Below the pieces are notes generated by a model, which searched no databases, was not told the origin of the DNA, and saw nothing but the letters and a program-made list of their open reading frames with translations. The position numbers were made by a program, and so were the translations under genes. A stretch of DNA of 64,000 bases from Emticicia sp040253585 (GTDB lineage: Bacteria; Bacteroidota; Bacteroidia; Cytophagales; Spirosomataceae): assembly GCF_040253585.1 (NCBI RefSeq), contig NZ_JBELAU010000010.1, forward strand, positions 265,567 to 329,566. The letters run 5' to 3'. Below are positions 26,187-34,626 of the stretch, piece after piece; position 1 is the first letter of the stretch, and the number at the start of each line of letters is the position of its first letter.

Positions 26187-27986
26187 ATGACAAAAGTCAA
26201 CGATTTTGTAGTACGCTTTGCGAATGTCAACGGAACTGGTTCGGCCAGTGCCAATGGCATGTTTGCCAAAGCTATATTTAGAATGGGAATTCCTGTTACA
26301 CCAAAAAATATTTTTCCATCTAATATACAAGGCTTACCTACTTGGTATGAAGTAAGGATAAGCGAAAAAGGCTATTTAGGCCGCCGTGAAGGCATTGATT
26401 TGATGGTTTCGGTCAATCCACAAAGTATGTTGAAAGATGTACAAAGTGTGCGTTCGGGCGGATATTTTATGTATGATAGCACCAAGCCGCTACACAAAGA
26501 ATATATTCGTGAAGACATTACTTATCTCGGAATTCCGTTGATGGGTATTTGTATGGAACAATACACCGACCCTCGCCAACGCCAATTATTCAAAAATATC
26601 ATATATGTAGGAGCGTTATCAGCTCTATTGGATATTGAGTTTGCGGTTTTGGAACAACTCTTAGCCGAACAATTCAAAGGTAAAGAAAAACTCATTCCAG
26701 CCAACGTTCAAGCTTTGCAATTGGGCGTAAAATATGTGCAAGAAAACTTCAGTTATCCACTTGATATTCGAGTAGAAAGACGTGATTTAGTAGGCAATCG
26801 AATCATGTTTGATGGAAATGGTGCGTGCGGACTCGGTGCTGTTTATGCAGGAGCAACCGTAGCAGCTTGGTATCCAATTACGCCATCAACTTCGGTTGTT
26901 GAGAAGTTTGAAAAATACGCCAAGAAATTTCGTACGGATAAAGAAACTGGCGAGAAAAACTACGCAATCGTACAGGCAGAAGATGAACTGGCCGCCATCG
27001 GTATGGTTATCGGTGCTAACTGGAACGGAGCGAGGTCTTTTACTGCCACTTCTGGCCCAGGTGTTTCGTTGATGAATGAATTTTTAGGTTTAGGCTATTT
27101 TGCTGAAATTCCAGCAGTTTTGATTGATGTGCAACGTACTGGCCCTTCAACGGGTATGCCAACTCGTACACAACAATCAGATATTACGATTTCAGCTTAT
27201 GCTTCGCATGGCGATACCAAACACGTTTTGCTTTTCCCGAGTAATCCAAAAGATTGCTTTGAGCTAACAGCCGATGCCTTTGATTTAGCAGAAAGACTAC
27301 AAACACCAATCATCGTTTTGACTGATTTAGATTTAGGTATGAACGACCACATGAGCGAGCCTTTCGTGTGGAATCCTGAACGTAAATACGACCGAGGCAA
27401 AGTTTATACTGCCGAAGATTTAGAAAATATGGGGCGTTTCGGGCGTTACTTAGATTCTGATGGCGACGGTATTCCGTACCGAACTTACCCAGGTACGCAC
27501 CCAACCAAAGGTTCGTATTTTACTCGTGGTACTTCTCGTGACGAATACGCAGTTTATACCGAAGATAGTGCTGTTTATGTAAGAAATATGCAGCGTTTGG
27601 AGAAAAAATGGGAAACAGCCAAAGACCTTGTGCCGAAACCACATTTCTACCAAGAGAAAAATATGAGTCCGTTGGGTGTGATTTTCTTCGGAACTTCTAC
27701 TTATTCTTCGGAAGAAGCAATCGACTTATTGCGTGAACAAGATGTTGTTCTTGATGCGATGCAACTCAAAGCTTTTCCTTTCAATAAAGACGTGGAACAA
27801 TTCATCGAAGACCACGAAGTTGTTTTTGTTATTGAGCAAAACCGTGATGCCCAAATGCGTTCGTTACTTATCAATGAACTCGAAATCAATCCTAAGAAAT
27901 TGATTCGTATCTTAAATTATGATGGAATGCCAATTACGGCTGATAAAATTGTGAAAGAAATTAGTAAGAATCTGGCTATTGCTTAG
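26187..27986 (+). CDS. korA: 2-oxoacid:ferredoxin oxidoreductase, fused gamma/alpha subunit
   Basis: The 599-residue protein begins with a gamma domain (VRFANVNGTGSASANGMFAK, here a variant of the usual glycine-rich GQG stretch, to about residue 190) and continues with the alpha domain: ACGLGAVYAGATVAAWYPIT, YAIVQAEDELAAIGMVIGAN, TATSGPGVSLMNEFLG and the QRTGPSTGMPTRTQQSD motif. It pairs with korB for reversible ferredoxin-dependent oxidative decarboxylation of a 2-oxoacid, probably 2-oxoglutarate given the phylum. The operon order flavoprotein-korA-korB supports joint function. Confidence 0.93.
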   Translation: MTKVNDFVVRFANVNGTGSASANGMFAKAIFRMGIPVTPKNIFPSNIQGLPTWYEVRISEKGYLGRREGIDLMVSVNPQSMLKDVQSVRSGGYFMYDSTKPLHKEYIREDITYLGIPLMGICMEQYTDPRQRQLFKNIIYVGALSALLDIEFAVLEQLLAEQFKGKEKLIPANVQALQLGVKYVQENFSYPLDIRVERRDLVGNRIMFDGNGACGLGAVYAGATVAAWYPITPSTSVVEKFEKYAKKFRTDKETGEKNYAIVQAEDELAAIGMVIGANWNGARSFTATSGPGVSLMNEFLGLGYFAEIPAVLIDVQRTGPSTGMPTRTQQSDITISAYASHGDTKHVLLFPSNPKDCFELTADAFDLAERLQTPIIVLTDLDLGMNDHMSEPFVWNPERKYDRGKVYTAEDLENMGRFGRYLDSDGDGIPYRTYPGTHPTKGSYFTRGTSRDEYAVYTEDSAVYVRNMQRLEKKWETAKDLVPKPHFYQEKNMSPLGVIFFGTSTYSSEEAIDLLREQDVVLDAMQLKAFPFNKDVEQFIEDHEVVFVIEQNRDAQMRSLLINELEINPKKLIRILNYDGMPITADKIVKEISKNLAIA

Positions 27987-28110
27987 GTTTGGATTGCATC
28001 TAAAAACAGTTTATCAAACATTCATTAAAGCGTCTAAATTTTACATAAAGAATTACCTATAAACGAACTAACATTCGTAAATCGTAATTCACAAATCGTA
28101 AATTAAAAAT

Positions 28111-29157
28111 ATGACATACGTTCGTCCGACCTTTAGGCATCCTGATTTGCCAAAAAACAAAATAAATTTTACTAAAAAAGACTACGAAGGAGCTTTATCA
28201 ACGCTTTGTGCTGGTTGCGGACACGACTCTATCAGTGGAGCAATCGCCCAAGCTTGTTTTGAGTTATCGGTTGAGCCACACCGAATCGCCAAGCTTTCGG
28301 GCATTGGTTGTTCATCAAAAACTCCAGCTTATTTCCTCGGAAACTCGCACGGTTTTAACTCCGTACACGGACGTATGCCTTCGGTAGCTACTGGTGCGTA
28401 CTTGGCTAACCGTGACTTGGTTTACTTCGGAGTTTCGGGTGATGGTGACTCTGCTTCTATTGGTATGGGGCAGTTTGTCCACGCCATTCGCCGTAACCTT
28501 AACATGGTTTATGTCGTAATGAATAACGGTTGCTACGGTCTTACGAAAGGACAAGATTCTGCCACGGCAGATAATGGCTCGAAAAGTAAAGCTGGCTCAA
28601 CCAATATGTTCAATGCCATTGATTTAGTAGGTTTAGGACTCGAACTGGGAGCAACTTTTGTAGCTCGTAGTTTCTCGGGCGATAAAACGCAGTTGATTCC
28701 GCTCATCAAAGCCGCTATTTCTCACCCAGGATTTGCTTTGATTGATGTGATTTCTCCTTGCGTAACTTTCAATAATAACGTAGGTTCTACAAAATCTTAT
28801 GATTATGTGCGTGAACATATCGAAGCTACTTCAACCGTAGATTTTGTGCCAGTAATGGAAGAAATTACGGCAAGTTATGATGATGCGAAGGAAGTAACGC
28901 TTCACGATGGTTCGGCTTTGCACTTGCAAAAATTACATCAAGGATGGAATCCAGAGGATAAACTTTCGGCAATGAATGCCATTCAAAATTCAAAAGAAAA
29001 AGGCGAAATCTTGACAGGATTGATTTATATAGAGCCAAATACCAATGCTTTGCACGATGTACTTCAAACAACCAAAACTCCATTGAATACCCTCAAAGAA
29101 GACCTTCTTTGCCCAGGTGTTGATGCCTTGGAGGCTTTGAATCAGAGTTTGAGGTAA
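28111..29157 (+). CDS. korB: 2-oxoacid:ferredoxin oxidoreductase, beta subunit
   Basis: The 348-residue protein carries the thiamine diphosphate-binding domain: LCAGCGHDSISGAIAQA near residue 31, SGIGCSSKTPAYF, the GDGDSASIGMGQFVHAIRRN motif that binds Mg-TPP, and VVMNNGCYGLTKGQ, plus the Cys that helps hold a [4Fe-4S] cluster (ISPCVTFNN). It is the catalytic partner of KorA, 124 nt upstream. A Rho-independent terminator follows, ending the redox block. Confidence 0.95.
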   Translation: MTYVRPTFRHPDLPKNKINFTKKDYEGALSTLCAGCGHDSISGAIAQACFELSVEPHRIAKLSGIGCSSKTPAYFLGNSHGFNSVHGRMPSVATGAYLANRDLVYFGVSGDGDSASIGMGQFVHAIRRNLNMVYVVMNNGCYGLTKGQDSATADNGSKSKAGSTNMFNAIDLVGLGLELGATFVARSFSGDKTQLIPLIKAAISHPGFALIDVISPCVTFNNNVGSTKSYDYVREHIEATSTVDFVPVMEEITASYDDAKEVTLHDGSALHLQKLHQGWNPEDKLSAMNAIQNSKEKGEILTGLIYIEPNTNALHDVLQTTKTPLNTLKEDLLCPGVDALEALNQSLR

Positions 29158-29178
29158 GAAATATTGTAAGATAGATTG

Positions 29179-29216
29179 AAAACGCTCAGGAGATTTTGAT
29201 TTCTTGAGCGTTTTTT
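29179..29216 (+). terminator. Rho-independent terminator of kor operon
   Basis: AAAACGCTCA and TGAGCGTTTT arms flank an A/T-rich loop and are followed by TTTTTTAT. Confidence 0.85.
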
Positions 29217-29245
29217 ATATTTTAGTGAAATGACTAACTAAGGAA

Positions 29246-29686
29246 ATGAAAAAAGCTTTGAATCTTCGGATTAATCTAATAAATCCACCTATTGGAGTTG
29301 ATTTTGGCTTACAAAAAGGTTCTGGAAATAATTACACAATTATCCAAAAGCAGCGTGCTACTACTAATGATTTGATTTTTGAGTTTTCAGTTTTAATAAA
29401 AGATGATGCCGAGAAAAAGCAACCACCGAAACTTTCGGGTGATTTTGTTCAAGGTTCAAGTGATAAGTTCGTTTACATCGGTATTGGAGCTTTTGTTGGT
29501 CAATTCGATTCTGCTTGGTCAAGAAGGCTCAAAGTTCCTCTGACTGGAATTACTTGGGAGCAAGTAGAACAATTATACAATAATCCTGATGCAGTTTTAG
29601 AAACTTATGTGCCAGGTACAGGAAAAGATGGTAGTCCAAATTGTGCCACAGTAAAACCATTTGCAGGATGGCTCATCAAAGAGTAA
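29246..29686 (+). CDS. DUF5990 family protein
   Basis: The 146-residue protein matches the small DUF5990 family: LNLRINLINPPIGVDFGLQK at the N-terminus, a beta-rich centre (DLIFEFSVLIKD, GDFVQGSSDKFVYIGIGAFVGQ), the WSRRLKVPLTGITWEQVEQL helix and the ending GSPNCATVKPFAGW. No signal peptide or membrane segment. The family has no known function; I infer a cytosolic small-molecule-binding fold from the all-beta pattern only. Confidence 0.85.
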   Translation: MKKALNLRINLINPPIGVDFGLQKGSGNNYTIIQKQRATTNDLIFEFSVLIKDDAEKKQPPKLSGDFVQGSSDKFVYIGIGAFVGQFDSAWSRRLKVPLTGITWEQVEQLYNNPDAVLETYVPGTGKDGSPNCATVKPFAGWLIKE

Positions 29687-29750
29687 ACAAAAAATCACAG
29701 TTGGTCATTGATAAATACTTTAAGTATGGATAAACCCTCATATCCCCCGC

Positions 29751-29775
29751 TGGTGCAAGTCTCTAACTTGTACCA
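29751..29775. repeat. ACAAGT-type hairpin
   Basis: TGGTGCAAGT, 5-nt loop, ACTTGTACCA (one G-U pair) between convergent genes. Same family as 26119, 34516 and 34584. Confidence 0.6.
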
Positions 29776-29814
29776 AATTTATCGCAAGCAGTCTCCACTC
29801 GTACCTTTTTAATA

Positions 29815-31308
29815 TCAATTATCGGTTGATTGCTTACCTTCAACGACTTTTTTAGGTAATACTTTTTGTATTGGCATATCATCAATTGAACTTGGGCCTT
29901 CAACGACTCGCTTAGCATCAGCTTTACGAATATTACTAATATTAGTTTTTTCGTTTTCAATATAATTAACTCCCATCGAAACTGGTTTCTGATGTGCCTC
30001 TGGTGTGTAGTATTTTCCTTTAGCATAAGTAGGTTTTTCTTCTTCAGCAGCCATTGTATTGACATACTTCATATAGCCATCATTTCGAGTTGCTTTTACT
30101 TCCCAACTTACTTTTACATTTGGTTTACTTGTTTCTATCACAAACTTATTTCCCTTTATTTCTTCACTAACAATTGCCTGAGCAAAAGTACCAATAACCG
30201 TTAATTGGTAACGAAAATCTTTATTTATGGCTGCAAAATAGTCTGGAAGTGCTACAATTGCCTTACCATTAGCATCGGTTGTTATATTACCACTATACAT
30301 ATTAAGCACTTCAGGACTTTCTATGGCGAAGTGATGAAGCACTTTATTCTCTGGGTCTAATGGATGATCTATGGTAAAAGGTTTAGGGCCAGTGGTTGTC
30401 AGTGTACCACCTACATAAACTTTTCCTATAAAATAACCCGCATAAGTATTAGACGCCCCTATTGCATCATTGCCACGAATACCAATTGATAATGAGCTAA
30501 CGGCAGGAGCAGTATTTACTCTACCATTAATTCCCGAATTTGTGGTACCTACTGTTCCTGCTTCTGTAAAAATTGAGTGGTTGTAACTAGAACTTCCATC
30601 GGCACTAAAATAACCACCTATTTTACCAGTAGATTCAGTCGTAGCACTCCTAACATCTAATCCATGAATTTCAGTAAAACCCGAAACAGAGGTGGTTGTA
30701 TTATTAGCAGCATTAAAGTTTCCAATTGAAACTTTACCTCCTTCTACTACTCCACCTACTAATAAATTTCCAGTTGAATTTTGTATAGCCATTCGTTCAC
30801 CACCGCCGCCTAACTCAAAGAATTGCAAATCATCATTTGCTGGGTTATTACGTATATTCCATTGATTAACTCCTGCTTTAGCAAAACGCAAAGCAGCATC
30901 TCCAGAAAAACCATCAATATCAACAACCGAAAAACTACCACTTGACCGACTACGGATACCCGTAGAACCGCCATGCAGCACGTCTAATTTATAAGAAGGC
31001 GATGTTGTTTCTCCGATACCAACATTCCCTGTTCCGTCTTGAATAACAAAACGACTACCGCCGCCTCCTAATTCAAATATTTCTAAATAATCATCAGCAG
31101 GTCTATTTCGGATATTCCACTGATTCACGCCTGCTTTGGCAAAACGCAAAGCAGCATCTCCAGAAAAGCCATCAATATCAACAACCGAAAAACTACTTGT
31201 AGATTTTGAACGAATACCCGTAGAGCCTGAATGAATAATATCATTGGGGTATTGTGCATTTGCGAAAAAAGAGAGAAAAGTTAGTATGCTTAAAAAATAT
31301 TTTTTCAT
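29815..31308 (-). CDS. secreted tandem-repeat surface protein
   Basis: Start at the ATG at 31308 (MKKYFLSILTFLSFFANAQ, signal peptide), 497 residues; a TAGATTTG box lies 28 nt upstream at 31336-31343 on the minus strand and rules out the longer frame. Two near-identical repeats of about 75 residues begin with SGSTGIRSKSTSSFSVVDID and GGSTGIRSRSSGSFSVVDID and share FAKAGVNQWNIRN. A fibre-like middle part and a beta domain (VLHHFAIESPEVLNMYSGNI, FRYQLTVIGTFAQAIVSEE) of a type seen in bacterial surface and tail-fibre-like proteins follow. Probable cell-surface protein; function unknown. 31309-31681 otherwise holds no gene. Confidence 0.82.
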   Translation of the reverse strand: MKKYFLSILTFLSFFANAQYPNDIIHSGSTGIRSKSTSSFSVVDIDGFSGDAALRFAKAGVNQWNIRNRPADDYLEIFELGGGGSRFVIQDGTGNVGIGETTSPSYKLDVLHGGSTGIRSRSSGSFSVVDIDGFSGDAALRFAKAGVNQWNIRNNPANDDLQFFELGGGGERMAIQNSTGNLLVGGVVEGGKVSIGNFNAANNTTTSVSGFTEIHGLDVRSATTESTGKIGGYFSADGSSSYNHSIFTEAGTVGTTNSGINGRVNTAPAVSSLSIGIRGNDAIGASNTYAGYFIGKVYVGGTLTTTGPKPFTIDHPLDPENKVLHHFAIESPEVLNMYSGNITTDANGKAIVALPDYFAAINKDFRYQLTVIGTFAQAIVSEEIKGNKFVIETSKPNVKVSWEVKATRNDGYMKYVNTMAAEEEKPTYAKGKYYTPEAHQKPVSMGVNYIENEKTNISNIRKADAKRVVEGPSSIDDMPIQKVLPKKVVEGKQSTDN

Positions 31309-31681
31309 GTTTTTAAAATTTATGTTTTTAAACCACAAATCTATTTGAATAAATATTTTTTCCTCTAATTTCTTTACTAATAGGGTATGAAAATTTACTA
31401 AACGGTCATCTAATCTCAATTTCTTAGTTTAATACATAGCAAAATAGTCATTATTTGTTTTGCTATGTACCATTCTTTTTCAATAACTAACTTTCTTTGA
31501 CTGCTTTCAAACTCATGGCTTCCAGTCTTTGATTGCTTTTCATTTATAGGTAAAAGCGATGCTTTATTTGACCTTTTACCCGCTCATAATCTGTTTATTC
31601 TTTCAAAAATCCAATCCATGACAAACGTCATGTTTCAGTTGCCAGATTTTATGTTGCTTTGTCAAATTTTCTTACTAAGCA

Positions 31682-33499
31682 ATGATACAAACACCTGCAC
31701 ATACCTTCCATATTCCCGTAATGGGCTTGGGTTTCACGATTGATACGCCACTAAAAGTAGCTCGATTTGGCATTTCTTCGGTAATTTCGATTATCGAACA
31801 CGAACTCATCGAAAAAATGCGAGAATTTCACTGCCGAGAAAACGGTGAAATTTATGAACCAATCACCGAAAAAGTGGAAGATTACAGAGCCAAAAGAATT
31901 ACAGAATATCTGAATCTTTTGGACAGATTGATAAATAAGCAAGTAGAAAAACTACGCTTAGAACCTTTCGTAGAAGGCTCAGAAATTACAAAATATTTTG
32001 AGTTACTGCCCGAAACGTCACCCATTAAGCAGATGTACATCGGAATGTTACAACTGGAAGACAGTTCGGTAAAAAAACAAGTACAAGATGAACTCCGCAA
32101 TGCGATTGTGGCGGGTTCGATTGATGTAAACGTGATGTCGAAAGTGGATAGAACACATTACGATGAAAACGGTGAAATGTTACCAAAAGAATTTTCTGAT
32201 GCTCTTTCGTCGTTTCGTGGTTATGCACAAAGCAATTTGACTTCGAGTATTGTTTTTTCGGCTGGCTATAACCCACGTTTGTATGGTTATATAGATGCTT
32301 TCAACGACTTTTTCCCTGATGAAAAAGGTTTCTTGAAAAAGAAAATCATCTTGAAAGTAAGCGATTATCGTTCGGCTCTTACGCAAGGAAAAATCTTGGC
32401 AAAAAAAGGTTTGTGGGTTTCGGAATTTAGAATTGAGTCGGGATTAAACTGCGGTGGACACGCCTTTGCTACTGATGGGCTTTTGCTTGGTCCAATCATG
32501 GAAGAATTCAAGCAAAATCGGGCAACTTTACAAAAAGAAGTATTTGATATTTGTAATCAAGCATTGATTAGTCGAGAAATGCCACCGTTTCCATCAATTC
32601 CAACCATGAAAATTACGGTACAAGGTGGCATCGGAACAGCCAACGAAGATAATTTCTTGCTCGAATATTATGATGCCGACGGCACTGGCTGGGCGAGTCC
32701 ATTTTTGTTAGTTCCAGAAGCTACCAATGTCGATGATGCCACGCTCAATAAAATGGCAAATGCCCAAAAAGAGGATTATTTTTTGAGTAATGCTTCACCA
32801 TTGGGCGTTCCATTCAATAATTTTAAACATACAAGTGGCGAAGAGCAACGTTTGATGCGTATCAATAAAAATCGTGCGGGCAGTCCGTGCTATAAAAAGT
32901 TTCTTTCTACCAATACGGAATTTACAAAAGAACCAATTTGTGAGTCTTCCCGTGAATATCTACACGCCAAAATAAAGCAAATTGAAGCAAGCGAAATGAC
33001 CGCTGAACAGAAGGCAGAAAAAATCAATTTTCTTAATCAAAGAGATTGTTTGTGCGAAGGTTTGGGAGTTTCGGCCTTGTTGAAACACGACATAAATCCT
33101 GCTCATAAACTTACAGCAGTAACGATTTGCCCAGGGCCAAATTTGGCTTACTTTTCGGGAGTATTCTCATTGAAACAAATGGTTGACCACATTTATGGCC
33201 GAACCAATATTTTGAACTCATTGAAACGTCCAAATATGTTTGTGAATGAATTGGCTTTGTATGTAGATTATTACAAAAACCAACTCAATAAGCAAGTTGA
33301 AAGCCTTTCAACGGCACAAGTGCGGACACTTAAAGCTTTTCATACTAACCTATTATCTGGAATTGATTACTACAAATCGCTGGTTTCGTCTTTCAAAAAC
33401 GAAACTGAGCGATATATTGAAGAAATGAAGGAAGAACTCAGTGCATTGGAAAATACAATTATGTCGTTGAATCTGCCTTTTGAAGTTGTTGCAAAGTAA
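31682..33499 (+). CDS. conserved protein of unknown function with Cys motifs (possible TIM-barrel oxidoreductase)
   Basis: The 605-residue cytosolic protein has no signal peptide or membrane span. Conspicuous segments are VMGLGFTIDTPLKVARFGIS at the N-terminus, FSAGYNPRLYGYIDAFNDF, KKIILKVSDYRSALTQGKIL, and RIESGLNCGGHAFATDGLLL with SVVG-like strand-turn spacing. Cysteines occur in SPCYKKF, EPICESS, RDCLCEGLG and VTICPGPN. The pattern of beta strands followed by glycine turns and the Cys pairs recall FMN- and Fe-S-containing TIM-barrel enzymes (glutamate synthase or nitronate monooxygenase type), but I cannot identify the family. Flanked by its own terminator, so probably monocistronic. Confidence 0.8.
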   Translation: MIQTPAHTFHIPVMGLGFTIDTPLKVARFGISSVISIIEHELIEKMREFHCRENGEIYEPITEKVEDYRAKRITEYLNLLDRLINKQVEKLRLEPFVEGSEITKYFELLPETSPIKQMYIGMLQLEDSSVKKQVQDELRNAIVAGSIDVNVMSKVDRTHYDENGEMLPKEFSDALSSFRGYAQSNLTSSIVFSAGYNPRLYGYIDAFNDFFPDEKGFLKKKIILKVSDYRSALTQGKILAKKGLWVSEFRIESGLNCGGHAFATDGLLLGPIMEEFKQNRATLQKEVFDICNQALISREMPPFPSIPTMKITVQGGIGTANEDNFLLEYYDADGTGWASPFLLVPEATNVDDATLNKMANAQKEDYFLSNASPLGVPFNNFKHTSGEEQRLMRINKNRAGSPCYKKFLSTNTEFTKEPICESSREYLHAKIKQIEASEMTAEQKAEKINFLNQRDCLCEGLGVSALLKHDINPAHKLTAVTICPGPNLAYFSGVFSLKQMVDHIYGRTNILNSLKRPNMFVNELALYVDYYKNQLNKQVESLSTAQVRTLKAFHTNLLSGIDYYKSLVSSFKNETERYIEEMKEELSALENTIMSLNLPFEVVAK

Positions 33500-33506
33500 T
33501 TGAAAA

Positions 33507-33544
33507 GAATGGTGTAAATCTTGACAATTTGCACCATTTTTTTT
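33507..33544 (+). terminator. Rho-independent terminator
   Basis: AATGGTGTAAAT and ATTTGCACCATT arms (one G-U pair) followed by a run of T. It overlaps the stop codon of the convergent minus-strand gene. Confidence 0.8.
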
Positions 33545-34403
33545 ATTCTTCAATCACAATGGCGATTTTATTGCCTTTGATGGCCATTCGACTGATTTTT
33601 CTTTTCGGAAGCATATCAGGCAAAATGACCGCTTTCCATTCTTTAGTCGTTAAATTATAGCTAAAAATATCGGTATTGCGACTTTCAAAAATGATACTTT
33701 CAGATAACCAAGCATTATAATGCTCCGAATCTGGACTACTTTCTGCAATATCAGTAATGGTATTTTTTTGAGGATTAAATGAGCGAATCAGCCATTTTTT
33801 GTCAATTTGCTGTACAAAACTAAATGATTTTTGTTTGGGAATGAGATGTAGCGAACGCCCAATGTTTGGAACGACAACAATATCTTTATTTGTAGTAAGA
33901 TTTTGATAGTGAAGCGTTTGTGGCTCACCCAATACGAAAGTAACAAGTTCATTTGGGTTCAACCATGCTTGATAACCAATCTTACCAGTTGTCTGAGATT
34001 CAAAAATCATCTGCGTTTCAGTCGGATTCTTGATAGTGTATTTTACCAAGTCTTGATCGCCGTTTGATTTTCGCTGAACGATGCACGATATGTACTTTTT
34101 ATCGGGCGTAACGGTTGGTGAATATTCTGAATCAATGGTATTGGTTATTTGTAGCCCAACGCCAGTTTTGAGATTATACGACCAAATGTCAGTTTGCCCA
34201 TCTTGCATGGCTGTATAATAAAGCAATGGTTGATTTGGATGAAAAAACGGCTGATTATCGTAGCCTCGACGATTAGTGATATTTTTAGGGTTTGAAAGTG
34301 TGATATTTACACTCGATTCTGAAATATCTAATAGAAAAATTTCGGTTCCGTTTTGGGCAAAAAGCAAATTTGATACGAATAGTAGGACGAGTAGTTTCTT
34401 CAT
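33543..34403 (-). CDS. secreted TolB/PD40-like beta-propeller protein
   Basis: The 286-residue protein has a signal peptide (MKKLLVLLFVSNLLFAQ) followed by PD40/WD40-like blades: QPFFHPNQPLLYYTAMQDGQ with DIWSYNLKTG, YSPTVTPDKKYISCIVQRKS, AYQAWLN-like and SFVQQIDKKWLIRSFNP. The blade pattern 'hP..dG..d.w.y' is typical of TolB C-terminal propellers. Probably a periplasmic scaffold or ligand-binding protein. It is the last of two minus-strand genes separated by a hairpin array. Confidence 0.85.
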   Translation of the reverse strand: MKKLLVLLFVSNLLFAQNGTEIFLLDISESSVNITLSNPKNITNRRGYDNQPFFHPNQPLLYYTAMQDGQTDIWSYNLKTGVGLQITNTIDSEYSPTVTPDKKYISCIVQRKSNGDQDLVKYTIKNPTETQMIFESQTTGKIGYQAWLNPNELVTFVLGEPQTLHYQNLTTNKDIVVVPNIGRSLHLIPKQKSFSFVQQIDKKWLIRSFNPQKNTITDIAESSPDSEHYNAWLSESIIFESRNTDIFSYNLTTKEWKAVILPDMLPKRKISRMAIKGNKIAIVIEE

Positions 34404-34470
34404 AGGTGTAGTTTTGTTTGTTAGCGAAAATACCGAGAATTAGGCTAAAAAACAAATTTTACTACTGCAT

Positions 34471-34618
34471 CCGTTGGTTAAAACCAACGGCAATGAAATT
34501 AGCTTTCTTCACTACTGGTGTAAGTCTTCACTGACTTGTACCATAATCATCGCTGGCAGTCTCTCAGACTGCATTTCATTGTGTGGTACAAGTGTTAAGC
34601 AAAGCGTCACTTGTACCA
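34471..34618. repeat. array of four different hairpins
   Basis: Four perfect or near-perfect inverted repeats lie in 150 nt: CCGTTGGTT/AACCAACGG (34471-34490), TGGTGTAAGTC/GACTTGTACCA (34516-34543), GCAGTCT/AGACTGC (34556-34572) and TGGTACAAGTG/CACTTGTACCA (34584-34618). No coding potential. Confidence 0.75.
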
Positions 34619-34626
34619 GCATTCCT

